Positions 27,690-38,700 of a DNA stretch of 64,000 nt are shown here, piece by piece. Below the pieces are notes generated by a model. It worked only from the letters and a program-made list of their open reading frames with translations. It had not been told where the DNA came from and made no database searches. The position numbers were made by a program, and so were the translations under genes. The first letter of the stretch is position 1. Each line of letters starts with the position of its first letter. This DNA is from Lates calcarifer. Its lineage: Eukaryota; Chordata; Actinopteri; Centropomidae. Location: assembly GCF_001640805.2 (NCBI RefSeq), contig NC_066850.1, positions 13,644,157-13,708,156 on the forward strand. Direction: 5' to 3'.

Positions 27690-28010
27690 ATCATTGTCGT
27701 TTCATTTTTGTTGTTTAATGACTCTTTATGGTCATTTTCCATCTCTTTTTAGTTATATTGAGTCTCAGTGTGTTGTTTTGTGTCTCCTCTTAGTTACACG
27801 TCTCTTTTTGGACATTTTGTGTTTGTGTTTTATTTTGGTAGTTTTATGTTGTCTTTATGGTCATTCTGAGTTGCTCTTTGGTCTTTTCTTGGAAGTATTG
27901 TGTCTCTTTGTCTCTTTTTTTGTCTGTTTATGGTCAGTTTTCATGTCTTTATGGTTGTGTTATGTCACTATGTTATGGTTCTCTGTATTTTGGTTGTCTA
28001 TGCAGGTTTT
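27690..28010. repeat. Degenerate minisatellite, units like TTTGTGTCTCTTTATGGTCATT
   Basis: Imperfect units of roughly 20-25 bases built on 'tgtctctttttg' and 'tttatggtcatttt' repeat across the interval, and similar units return at 28620-28740. The long ORF over this stretch is a product of the low-stop composition and looks like no known protein. Confidence 0.65.
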
Positions 28011-29559
28011 TGGAGAATTTTAACTACTACTACTATCAACATTTATAGTCAGAACTCGTGTTTGGAAGTCTGAAATTAAAAACTTTTACGGTGAATTAAC
28101 CTGAAATGACTAAAACTTTTGTTAAGTCAGTGAGAAGCTGATTCCACTTAGGGTTAGCCTTATACAAGTTTTATATTGGTAGTTTGATAATGTTTGACTC
28201 TGAGATCATCATACAATATGATGAATACGTGCCAACCTTCCAACCAGTTTAGTCTATAAACCAATCAGAGCAGTACTTGTGCACAATGTCTGTGATAAAA
28301 ACAAACTTTTACCCAGGGTGAAATCTCTCTGTAGGGTATGATCAGATACTGAACATAACCCAGTGATTGAGAAAGATCCTTTATCTTTGTTGTCTCTTGA
28401 ATTACACATTATGCTGGTTACATAATAAATGTGTATTTTTGGCTTGTTTGCTTATATGTTTGTTCTTCTTACATGTACTCTGATTTACAGTATGCATGGA
28501 CACATAATGAGACAAAAACTCTGGCCACAGACATGTAAAAGGCCCTCACCCTCCTACATAGTAGACAGACACTTAAGGCAATGTTTGTAGTTGTAGTGGC
28601 AGCCACTTTACATCTTGTAGTGAGTAGTTTACACATCTTTTTGTGTCTTTTTTGCATTTCTACATAAACATTTTGAGTCTCTGTAGTCTTGTGTCTCTTT
28701 GTAGCTGTTTTACATCCTTACATGTATGTTCTCCCTCTAGACACTGTGCTAAGTGTTGTCAGAATGTGCCTTGCTGAAGTGTTTTTTTTCTTTGTACATG
28801 ATGAAATAATAGGTTTAACAGCTGCCTGATGATGAAGTTATCTTACTGTCAGAAACGTCAACACTTAAAGTGAATGTTTTCCTTGTTGACTCAGGATGAA
28901 GAGATCAGAGAAGAGAAAGGAGAAGAGCGAAGCCGAGACGGTGGAGAGACAGAAAGATGAAGTGAGGTGAGAGAGGAGAGGGGTTGGGGGGGCATGGATC
29001 AAAATACCAGTGTTCTGTAGAAACCCACTTACACATTGTTCCAAGAACAAAAAAAAAGGGAGCTGGAGTGGTGGTGGAGGGATGAAACTGAAAACGACTG
29101 GTGGTGCTGACTCATTGCAGAGGAATGTGATTAAAAACATGACCTTCATGTTTCATGTTTTTTAAAGGAGACAAGCTGTTTGTGGCTGAATTGTGAGCAA
29201 AAAAGTGACACACTTTTGTTATTAAAAAAGTGTTATTCTCTGTTATTATATCCTGTTATTAATCAGGACAAATTATGTGTTTTTCTGTGGTTTGTTGCAT
29301 CACTGACTGAATAGTGAACTTTAGAGTGGAGGGAAATTACACATTTACTGTGTATTTCACCAGTGATGCTGCCTGTGCAGATTTATGAGGCTCAGTACAC
29401 CACACTTCCTCCTCCTCACACATATTTTTTACATTGCAGTAACGCAGAAATAAATGACCGCAACGTTATTCATTCTTGATGCAATTATATCTGTCACTTT
29501 TCACTTGAACAACTTTTTTTTCCCCAAAAAAATATTAAAGCAGATAGATACTTTTATGG

Positions 29560-29860
29560 TTAAAGAGGCTGTTTGTAAGTTTTCTCCACAGCTGAACGTG
29601 GTTTCTTGCAGGGAACAGGTGGTGGTGATGGTCGCTTGCAAAGAACTTGATCCATTGTTGCATTTGCAATACAAGAGGTTATAATATGCCCTCTGAGCTG
29701 ACTAGGCAGGGGCTAGCTGGTTGACATGCTAGCTTCAGTAGAGGAAGTGACATAACTAGTAGCAAACATCACACTGTTTCTTTTTGACTGTTGAGTAAAC
29801 AGCTGTTGATGCTAATGTTGGCTATGCAGTGATAGCAAAACATACATTTGGTTCCTTTAA
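29560..29860 (+). repeat. Dispersed repeat, inverted partner of 39740-40110
   Basis: Contains 'gtaagttttctcc', 'caggtggtggtgatggtc', 'ttgcatttgcaatacaagaggttat' and 'gagtaaacagctgttgatgctaatgtt'. The reverse complement of 39740-40110 has the same blocks in the same order. Origin unknown; probably a DNA-transposon derivative. Confidence 0.75.
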
Positions 29861-30087
29861 TATAACTCTTTTTGCTGGAGGAGACAGTATCTGGGTACTG
29901 AATACATTTACTCAGGTACTGTATTTAGATACTACTTTGAGGTACTTGTACTGTACTTTATACTTCTGTTTCACCATATCACTACTAACACATAAATATT
30001 GTACTTTTTACTGCAATATGTTTTTGACAACTACTACAACACATTGCTGAGGTGCCTTGGTTATTCTGCCTATCCTCATTGATACGT

Positions 30088-30313
30088 ACGGAGTGGACAA
30101 AATAATAGAAACACCTGTCCGAATAATGCCACAGCACCTCAAACTGCAGCTTCCAAAATGACTTAACAGTTGAATCAACACCTCCAAAACAGTTTCAACA
30201 CAAACTGAAAATCATAACCTCCATGAAGGAGGATTTACTGAAGGGCTGTTGGATTAGACTGCATCAGTTTTAGCTGGGTGTACCGGGTATACCTAATAAA
30301 CTGGCGACTGGTG
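30088..30313 (+). repeat. Dispersed repeat, inverted partner of 56755-56865
   Basis: Blocks 'aaaacagtttcaacacaaactgaaaatcataa', 'ccatgaaggagga' and 'cctaataaactgg' match the reverse complement of 56755-56865. It has the look of a short non-autonomous element. Confidence 0.65.
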
Positions 30314-31070
30314 TAAACTGCAGCTCTGGTGCAGCTGTTCAAGAAACATTTAGCAGCCAAGTGTCCAGTTACTTTTGAACCCTTGCAGTTTGGGCAAGAA
30401 GGATCAATGGCCACTCAGTTCTTTCTTTATATATTGATGTAAACCATCAGTAAAGCTGACACTTGACACTTCAGTGTAGTATTCATTTATTTTATTTCAC
30501 ACATGTACTGAAGCACAAAGCCAGAAGAAGAACAAATGTACAACAGTATGTGGCACTGGTTCATGCTATATATTTGTCATTTTGCAAATAATTACATATA
30601 AATAAATGTATAATCTTCTCCGTCAGTCCTCATCTCCAACCTGGACCAGAAAAACTGAGAAACTTTTGACTAGTATGTAATATTTTCATTTTTACCACCC
30701 AAAGACACACAGGAACTGAGCTCTTTCAACCCCAAAAGGTTATACAGTCTTTACAGTTAACAGTTGTTGTGGACCTAATGCAAATAAAAGATATGCATCA
30801 TGGAGACCACTGTGATGTCAACCTTGGACAGTCCTGGTCTCCTATTCGAGGGTCCTGCTTATATTTAAGCTTTGCTTGTTGTGTGTCAAGATACTATTAG
30901 AAGACAAACACAGGAATATTTCAGGAATATTTTGAAGCTTTTTGCGTCTTGGTTTTGATTTAAAAGCGATTGCTGCCTACTCTGGCAGGTTGCACAGCTG
31001 ACTGTCTCCTCAGAGGAGAAGCTCCTGCACAAACTGTGGATATCATCTCAAAATCCATCAATTCTGGATC

Positions 31071-31112
31071 AAGGTATGCAGGCAAACAAAGAGCTGTTTG
31101 CCTGCATACCTT
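31071..31112. repeat. Perfect 18-bp inverted repeat with 6-base loop
   Basis: Arms 31071-31088 and 31095-31112 are exact reverse complements around AAGAGC. No poly-T tail or neighbouring gene suggests a function. Confidence 0.85.
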
Positions 31113-32255
31113 CATACTTGTCTGATGTCTTGCTTTTGTGTGCTTTTTTAGGGATACAAACAAATATGTGAACAGAGCAAAAGCTTGCAGGTAGTCGGTG
31201 CGATCTGCCATCCTGCTATTACTGTTTGCTACCTTCGTTCATTGTGTAATGCTGAGACATCCTTGATAACAATGGTTCCACTCACAACTGGTGGAGACTT
31301 TGGCTAGGTCTGTGGATAACACTGAGGTTCCAAGAATCCTCAACAGAATTGAGTAAAGTACCAGAGCCAATTAGGTGGAAAAGCGAGTATTAACAGTTAA
31401 CCATGAACGCAATAGTTAGTTGTGTGATGCTGACAGAGTCCAACTATCCCCAGTTACCACAGCAACCAAGGTCATAGCACAGACTCCACAGACTCTATGC
31501 TCGTCAGAGATATGATAAACTGAACTCTGGATGACGGAGTAAACAGTCATAATAACAGGCGCCCTTCAGAGTCATGACGTACTCCCATGGGAAAGTATTG
31601 CATGAAAATATAGAACGTGACTTTAGTGAATGTGATTTAATGTTTGGAACCCAATTAGATAATCCTGATCTGGACATGTAGAACATTTTATTCTGTATAG
31701 GTGATGTTGGAGGAAGGAGAGAAATTACCATAAATATCATTGACAATAACCAGGTCTGACATATTTCCTCTTTAAGGATAAGCATGAAGTGACTTTTGTC
31801 CACGGACCTATGTGAAAACAGACCTCTTCTGCCACAAAAGGTTTTTCTAGAAGATTCTGGAGGAAGAAACCAAGAGAAACTTTGGTAGTCAGCCAACATT
31901 AGCATTAACAGCTGTTTAGTCTAGAGGAAACTTCATTCCTTTACTCGCTAAGAGCTGTCTTATTGTCTTATTGTTTTCCAATATGATCATAAATTATCTT
32001 ATTGTGTTTATGTTTTTATCCTGCAAAGCATTTCTTATTGTGGGGCAGTAAAAAACTGAACTGTGTTTCCTTTAGAAAAACTTCCTATGGCCTGTCTTTC
32101 GACAACATTTAACATTTGAGAGGTTTGGGTTCTTTTGTGAAATATTTGTAGAAAAACAAGTTCATACGTCTAAAAGAAAGTATTATTTTTGTATCAGGAC
32201 TTTGTCTCAAGTATGGTCCTGGCAGAAAAAATTTCAGTTGTGTGTAAATACTCAC

Positions 32256-34116
32256 TCTGTAGCTGATGGTCTGACACGTCCCCTCCACCTCCTCCTGGCT
32301 GCACAGGCAGGAGTCGGGGATGTTGTCCCCCCAGTCTTTGTAGCTGAACAGACCATGGCAGTGAAGCTTAAGACAAGAGAAAGAGAGCTAGTTCCCCCTA
32401 CAGACTGAAGTGTTTAATACACCCCACAGAGCAGAAGAACATAATGAGGATTAGTATGACTCTGGTATCAATCTACTTGTGGAAAGCAAATGCACAAATT
32501 TCCCAAAATTTTATTTTAAAGTGGAAATATACACTGCTGTGTGTGGATCTTACTGATGTTTGCAGAGTGTCAGTCTGCTTCTTGACATCATCTGAAGCCT
32601 GATCCAGTGGTAGAAGAGAGCGCCATCTTTCCTCCATCACACTCTCCAGCTATAAATACACACTCAAATGACTCAGCTAGTTTGATTAAATCAGTGATTT
32701 GATTCATCAATAAAATACCATACAGAAGAAACTAAAAGAAAACAAAACAAAACATTCAAAATTTCAGGTTCACTTAGGATACAGTCTGACACACTGTTGG
32801 AAAATGACTTCATAAACTGCTGAAAACTGTTTACACCAAGAGACTGATTCTACTAGGATCTAACTAAGGCACCCTCAGCTGCTGAGAAGTAGGCCCTAAT
32901 GGTGGATGTGCAAGTCGAGGCTCTAACAAAGAGGCATCAGGAGCATCCATACTCCATGATGGTAGCTGCAGAAAACAAATTGAGGACAACCCAGAGACAC
33001 CATGCCCAGAGGTGGAGGAAGTCCAAATGGAGCTCCAGTCCCAATTAAGCCTCAACAGGTCCACTGCAAGCGAGAAGGTCTCCACCAAAACAGAATCTCA
33101 AAAAAGCCTCTGCAGGTAGTCAACTACTATATCTCCAGCAGGAATAAAACATGAGGATGATGGCAACAACAGAACCATTGAAAAGAACAAGGTTTGACAC
33201 TTTGTGAAAAGGAGCTGCAAAAGTTCAGTCCTTTTGTGTGCCTCAAGCTGAGAGTCTGGGGAAGTCAACACTGAGAGCAAAGAGGAACTTATGAGGGAAT
33301 TGAAAGAGGTGCAAAGTGCTGTTGCAACTCAAAACGATGAACTAAGGCTGAAAAGCTGATGGCTGATGTGGAGGAAGGCCAATGTCAGCTCTCAGCATCA
33401 GCACACCTCCAGTCACCATACAGACCAGGAACTACAGAGGATGATGTACAGTATATCCCTTTTACACCAATCTCTGTTTCCTGAACAGGTTCCATTCTGG
33501 ATTCTTGGAACCTTGGTGCTATCCAGAGAGAGTAGTAGTAAGATGATGAGTTGCAATTGATTACATGTGAGCAGTTTAGAAAACCTGCTAACCCTAACCC
33601 TAACCAACTTTTCAGGTTCTGAACTGATTTATTTTTGTTCTAAATGCTCCAGACAGTTCAAAATTTCAACTCATTCCATTTTGGTGGAAAAGGGGTAAAA
33701 GAGAAACTGCCTCAGTTCTTAAAGGTTGATAACTAGAGTATGACTATATTCATGCCAAGAAAATTAAAACAAATTTTGTCCAAGACCACACCAGGTTGAT
33801 TTAAGCATCTCAGGATCACTTGATGTTTGCAGTAGATAGAATCACCACAGTCAGAGCCAACAGGTTTTCCTTCAGGGCTCCATAGATTCCCAGGATGGCA
33901 ATCATCATGGTCAAAGAGCCCACAACATAGAGAACGATGTGGTTGGTTGTCTTAACTTCAAATTGGATGACAGAGACTTGATTGGCTGGTTAATTGCTGT
34001 GTGATAAACTGTATCCAGTATGAGCAGATGTGTTTTACAACATTTTTTCCATGTAAACCCTCCAGGGATGGAGACAACAGAGCCAGAGAGATGATGATTG
34101 TGAGTCTGCCAACAAT
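32256..34116 (-). pseudogene. Decayed tandem copy of the tetraspanin (exons 2-6 recognisable)
   Basis: Head-to-tail with the intact tetraspanin and on the same strand. In transcript order: exon 2-like 34116-34042 (IVGR...GKN, donor weakened to GTTGTA); exon 3-like about 33953-33850 (VLYVVGSLTMMIAILGIYGALKE, donor unclear); exon 4-like 33431 to about 33380 (FLVCMVTGGVLMLRA, then unrelated sequence, no donor); exon 5-like 32649-32554 (32 codons, open, good splice sites); and exon 6-like 32366-32256 (37 codons, open, donor GTGAGT). The loop motif CCG has become CHG, losing one disulfide cysteine. No exon 1 or exons 7 to 9 were found within several kb. A diverged functional gene with distant ends cannot be fully excluded, but the broken exon 4 argues for a relic. 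Its ancestry is clear; its exact limits are not. Confidence 0.85.
32850..33375. repeat. Unidentified insert next to the relic's exon 4
   Basis: Homology to tetraspanin exon 4 stops at about 33380 and is replaced by sequence whose plus-strand frames give Glu/Lys/Gln-rich, coiled-coil-like pieces such as EELMRELKEVQSAVATQNDEL, broken by stops. It may be a gag-like retroelement fragment, but I do not recognise a family. Confidence 0.3.
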
Positions 34117-35712
34117 CTGAAACATGACAAGGCAGCATGAATAAGGATTTTCTTGGTTTGATTATCTTTTCAGGCTTGTGCAGCAGGTGACTGACCAATC
34201 ACAGCATGAGTCATTAGATCGTCTTCATGGTGAAGTTCAAGACATCAAACTTAGAAAAATCAGTGCTTTAGAAGTTATGTTTTTATTTCTGCATCAGCGT
34301 CATAGTTTAAACAATTAATCAATTCATTAAAAACATAATCTGCAGATTTATTGATAATTAAAGCCACAACAATTAGTTGATTAATCAATTAACAGAAAAT
34401 TAATATTTTAATTTTGAAGCTATTTTTCAAACAAAGATACCAAAATTTTTCTGGTTTCAGCATCTAAAATGTGACATTTTGCTAATTTCTGTGTCATATA
34501 TGACAGTCAATTGAATATCTTGAGGTTTTCCAACTTCTAGTAGGACAGAGCAATGGGTCAATGCCATTTTTCACAATTTGTGACGATTGATTGATTAACC
34601 AAGAAAATAATGAGCAGATGAAAGTAATATGTAGATACAGCCCCAATGATGTCAGGAGAAAAAAACTTGAACACATTATGCTGTAACGGTGGAGCAGTTG
34701 GTGAATTTTAGTTTGCAGAGAATCCCAGCAGCTCTTAATGCAACTCTGTTCTCAGTCATACCGATGGATTTTTCCATTCCTCATCTGGGATTGGCTCCAG
34801 CCCAGCCAGCTAACGCACCTTAAATCAGACAGTCTGGCAAACAGCAAGTCACATGACTGGTTCAAAACATACCCAGAGACGAATCAATAACAGTCAAGTT
34901 CAAGTTCTGTGAAATGCATAGTTAAAAATCCTGATTCATAAGTGCACCTCGTCTGCTTCACCAGCAGAGGACGCTCATGTTCTGTGTTTTACCTGCGAAC
35001 TCTCATACGTAAACACTGTTTTTCCTCCCCTACGCGCTTTATATATTCTCTAAAAGCTAAATGAGGCAAAAAAGAAACTTATTCCAGCTTTAAAATTCAA
35101 AGAGGCCTTAGTAAAATTACTTCAAAAAAGGTCTTTATTTAGGATTAATTTACATAGAGTGGTGCTGCAATCATGCACTGTCGGCAGAATGGAAAGAACA
35201 GGAGTTTGATCTTCTAATGACCAGATAAATTTGCTTTTTTTGTGTTGTGTATTTGTGTTTATATATATATAAACACAAAAAAATTTAAGTCCTCCTCTTC
35301 CTCCTCTTTCCACCACGCCTTTTCTCCTCCCCTTCCCCTTTTATCATCATCATGAGCAGCAGCAGTATCCTCCACCTGAACCACACACCTCTCTCTTGTC
35401 TTTGACCCTCAGATGGAAAAAACCACTGCACCTCCCCGGAGCTGCTGCTGCAGAGCGGCGGTTCCTCCGTCAGTCAGACCGCTGTAGGAGACCACAGGGC
35501 GGGAAAGGAGCGTCGCAGGGGGCCGGTCGTGGAGCGGATCTCCGGAGCACTGGCAGCGTCTCCTCCCCTTGTGCTGCAGGCTGCAGGCTGCGGACCCACG
35601 GATAGATGCATCGAAAACACACCGGCTGTTCTTTTTAATGCATAATAACAGAAGCTGCACCGAGTACTGCTGGTTTATTTCAGTTTGAGCTGCAGGAAGG
35701 AGGGAAGGAGGG
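34117..35712 (+). promoter_or_regulatory. ptprr upstream region and 5' UTR
   Basis: 34117-34650 contains an AT-rich dispersed repeat. From about 35280 to the ATG the sequence becomes CT- and GC-rich and non-repetitive, as in a promoter and 5' UTR. TATA-like stretches lie at 35038-35048 and 35258-35273. An upstream ATG at 35413 opens a 24-codon uORF that stops before the main start. The start site is unknown. Confidence 0.45.
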
Positions 35713-35794
35713 ATGAGCCGCAGACGAGGAAGAGGAGGATTTCTCACCATGTTTCTGGCATTGTGTCTATTATGGACGCAGCTACTGATCACAG
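35713..35794 (+). CDS. ptprr: ptprr exon 1: signal peptide
   Basis: MSRRRGRGG followed by a hydrophobic core FLTMFLALCLLW and LLIT gives a typical signal sequence. The exon ends in phase 1 with donor GTAAAC, and joining to 40383 makes a Glu codon. It was chosen because the frame continues into exon 2 and no other upstream ATG does. Confidence 0.85.
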
Positions 35795-38700
35795 GTAAAC
35801 GTCTGTTTTCTGTTTGCTGCCTCACACGAGAAATACCAGCAGCTCTGGTGCTGAAATCGATGGGTTACTCTGTTATTTTGGCACTTAAACCATCATAGCA
35901 GTCATTTAACCTGCAAAAATAACCTACAGGGCTGCTAACAGCTTCTCAGATGCAAACTGAAAATCAGAATTTATAAGCAAAATAACCTCTGTATCCTGTG
36001 GTAGGAATTTATCCACTGCATTTACAGATATCATACAACGTGTGTAACCAGATAATACTTAAAAAGTGTTTGTTACAGCCCTAGATCGGTTATTTTTGCA
36101 GCATATTGTGCATTAAAACCGTCACAACTGAGGCTCAAATTGTCCAGAGAGATATGATAGGAGTATAATAACAATAATGTTTGTTGCGGCCTTAAAATTA
36201 GTTGTTTTTTGTAGGATACTTTACATGTAAATCCTCATGACAGAGGCTCAAAATTTAACAGCAAAGTGGCTTAATCATATGGTAATCTGTCTTTAAATGA
36301 ATGGAGGGTAAAGTCTTCCACAGGAATATCAATGGAATATGATGCCATGTAGGGGTGGCACAGAGGTGCAGTGGTCAGCACTGTCGCCTCAGCAAGAAGG
36401 TTCTGGGTTTGATCCCCGGTTCGCCCAGGGCTTTTCTGTGTTTGCATGTTCTCCCTGTGCCTGCATGGGTTCCCTCCAGGTACTCCAGCTTCCTCCCACT
36501 GTCGAAAGATATGCATGTTAATTGGTGACTCTAAATTGCCCCTAGGTGTGAGTGTGAGTGTGAATGGTTGTTTGTCTGTATATGTTGACCCTTTGATGGA
36601 CTGGCGATCTGTACAGGGTGTACACCACTTCTTGCCCAATGTCAGCTGGGATAGGATCCAGCCCCCCCGCGACCACTCACGGATAAGCGGTATAGATAAT
36701 GAATGAATGAATGATGCCATATAGCATGGAGGGATGCTATAGAATTTTTTTCAAGAATGACTCAAAACAGTAAACCATTCATAAAAATAATTAATTTTCC
36801 GTCAGTTGATTAATTCATAGATCGACTATTTTTCGCAGCTCCAGAGTCCAGACTTAAGACTCAGGATGGTTGTATCATTGCAGAGCTGGTTGCATTGTAT
36901 CCATTTAAAATAACGTTTTAGTAGCCTTCCAGCAAAAAACTAAAATCAGTTTGCAAGGTAAAATTAAGGCTTGAATGTTGATGTCAACATTACAGAGAAC
37001 TCCCATATGACCTGAATCCAGCGTAAAGGACAGATGTAGAAAAACACACCCAGCAACTGATGACATGATTTTATTGTCAAAATTCAGATGACAAATATTG
37101 GTGCTTGTCACTCTTACAAACCTAGATTTCAGTCTACGGCTGTCACTAACAGTGCTCACGATGTTATTGATTAATTGTTTAGTCTGTAAAATGTCCCGGT
37201 GTCTCAGAGTTCAAGGTGATGTCTAAAACTCAAAGATGTTCAGTTAACTGTGATGAAACTGAGAAAGACAGAAACTATTTGAGAGTCTGAAAACAGCAGT
37301 TTTTTGGTTGAAAAATTACTTAAATGATAAATCAGTTATCAAAATAGTTTTTTTCTGATAACTGACAAATTGTTAGTCAATTTTTCCTCTGCTTAAGTCT
37401 TTGATTCATCCAGATTTCTGTTGGCTTCTAAAATGTTTTCTCCATCAGACTAAACTACTTTTTGTTGCACCGAACAACACAGAACAAACAACTTCACTGA
37501 GGACATGACACAATATCATATATTTGGGGGGAATTTCTGTACATTACATAAATTCTCTTTTCCTGCTTGGACCTAAACAAAGATGGCTGCCACACAACTT
37601 GTCCCAACCAAATGGGTTAAAAATCTGTTCTATTGAAAACAGCATGGATAGTTGATATATCCTGATAATATATATTAGTTACACTCTGTATACCAAACTG
37701 CATTAAACATTTTTGATACTGTTAATACATTAGATCATTACAACACTCGCAGGGGATGGTTTTTGTTATTTTGAATACTTTGAATACTAAGTACATTTTC
37801 CTGATTATGCTTACATACTTTCACTTAAATATATGATCTGAATACAACCAAGAATCAGTTTTTATTGTGATCCCACAGGTTGGATCAGTATAGATTAGTC
37901 ATTTTTTGAGTAAATGAGTGTCTTCACCTGAACAGAAACCGTAAGTAAGAACGCTTCAATCTTTCTATTTTTGCTGATTCATGGATCTTTATAAATTTTA
38001 TTATCAACATAACATCAGACAGAGGCAGACAGACACAGTCATTTTCTAGCCTGTGTGCTGGGGAGTGTGGTCTCCCCACAGAATTACCTGTCAGCCCCTC
38101 TCTAACTCGATCCATGATTGGCTGACAGCTCCTGTCCAATCAGAGCTCGGCTCAGCTCAGCGTCATGCATAGCAACCAGGACGCTGTCGCTAGGGAGAAA
38201 AGAGGCCGGAGATGGAGAGAAGCTGTGTCAGCTCTGCAGCCATCTCAGACTGGTTTAGGGTTTTTTTTATTTTTAACCACTAGAACCAACTGTTTCCTGT
38301 TATTTCTAATGTCACACAGCAAATTATAATCTATTTTGGAGAAACACCTGCTCTGCTGCAACCTCTTTTCTGGGTTGAAACAGAAAAACCTCTTTTTCAT
38401 GAATAGGAAGCTCACACGAAACAGTCAGTCTCGTCTTTATTCTGCATATTCTGTCTTTTAAAAATACAGGGTCAAAATAGTTGTGTAGGTTGAAGGTACA
38501 GCCTTGTGCACATAAAATCCTCTCTGAAGATGTTTTTGAACCTGGGTTTTATTTTCCCATGTTTTTGGGTGTAAATGATTAATACGGACAAAAAATGTTT
38601 TGAATCAGTACAGTATTGATCAAGAGCAATGTACCTGGAGTCTGGTTGTGATATATAGTGATATTTCTGGTTAAACAAGAACTACAAGATCTTACTCTTT

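Larger units (their letters stand above)
27321..32255. other. Intergenic interval between the tetraspanin and its decayed copy
   Basis: Holds a degenerate minisatellite (27690-28010, with related sequence at 28620-28740), a dispersed repeat (29560-29860), another repeat (30088-30313), a perfect hairpin (31071-31112) and fragments of the 'tgttagcattaacagctgtttagtctagag' type near 31890. I looked for tetraspanin exons 7 to 9 here and did not find them. No gene is supported. Confidence 0.6.

Noticed and set aside
27643..28023. 126-codon hydrophobic ORF rich in Leu, Phe and Cys
   Set aside because: It lies on a degenerate T-rich minisatellite and has no splice context or family match.
28895..28965. 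Exon-like segment MKRSEKRKEKSEAETVERQKDEV with AG before and GT after
   Set aside because: Low-complexity Lys/Glu stretch, no homology I recognise, and no partner exon nearby. The splice-like ends are easily chance.
31504..31905. 133-codon minus-strand ORF
   Set aside because: No recognisable domain; its ends overlap dispersed repeat pieces also found near 39800.
33366..33560. Plus-strand ORF over the tetraspanin relic
   Set aside because: Antisense of exon 4 of the decayed copy plus repeat sequence.
35396..35605. ORF in the ptprr 5' region
   Set aside because: No homology and it starts at a non-ATG codon. Only the short ATG uORF at 35413 is worth a mention.
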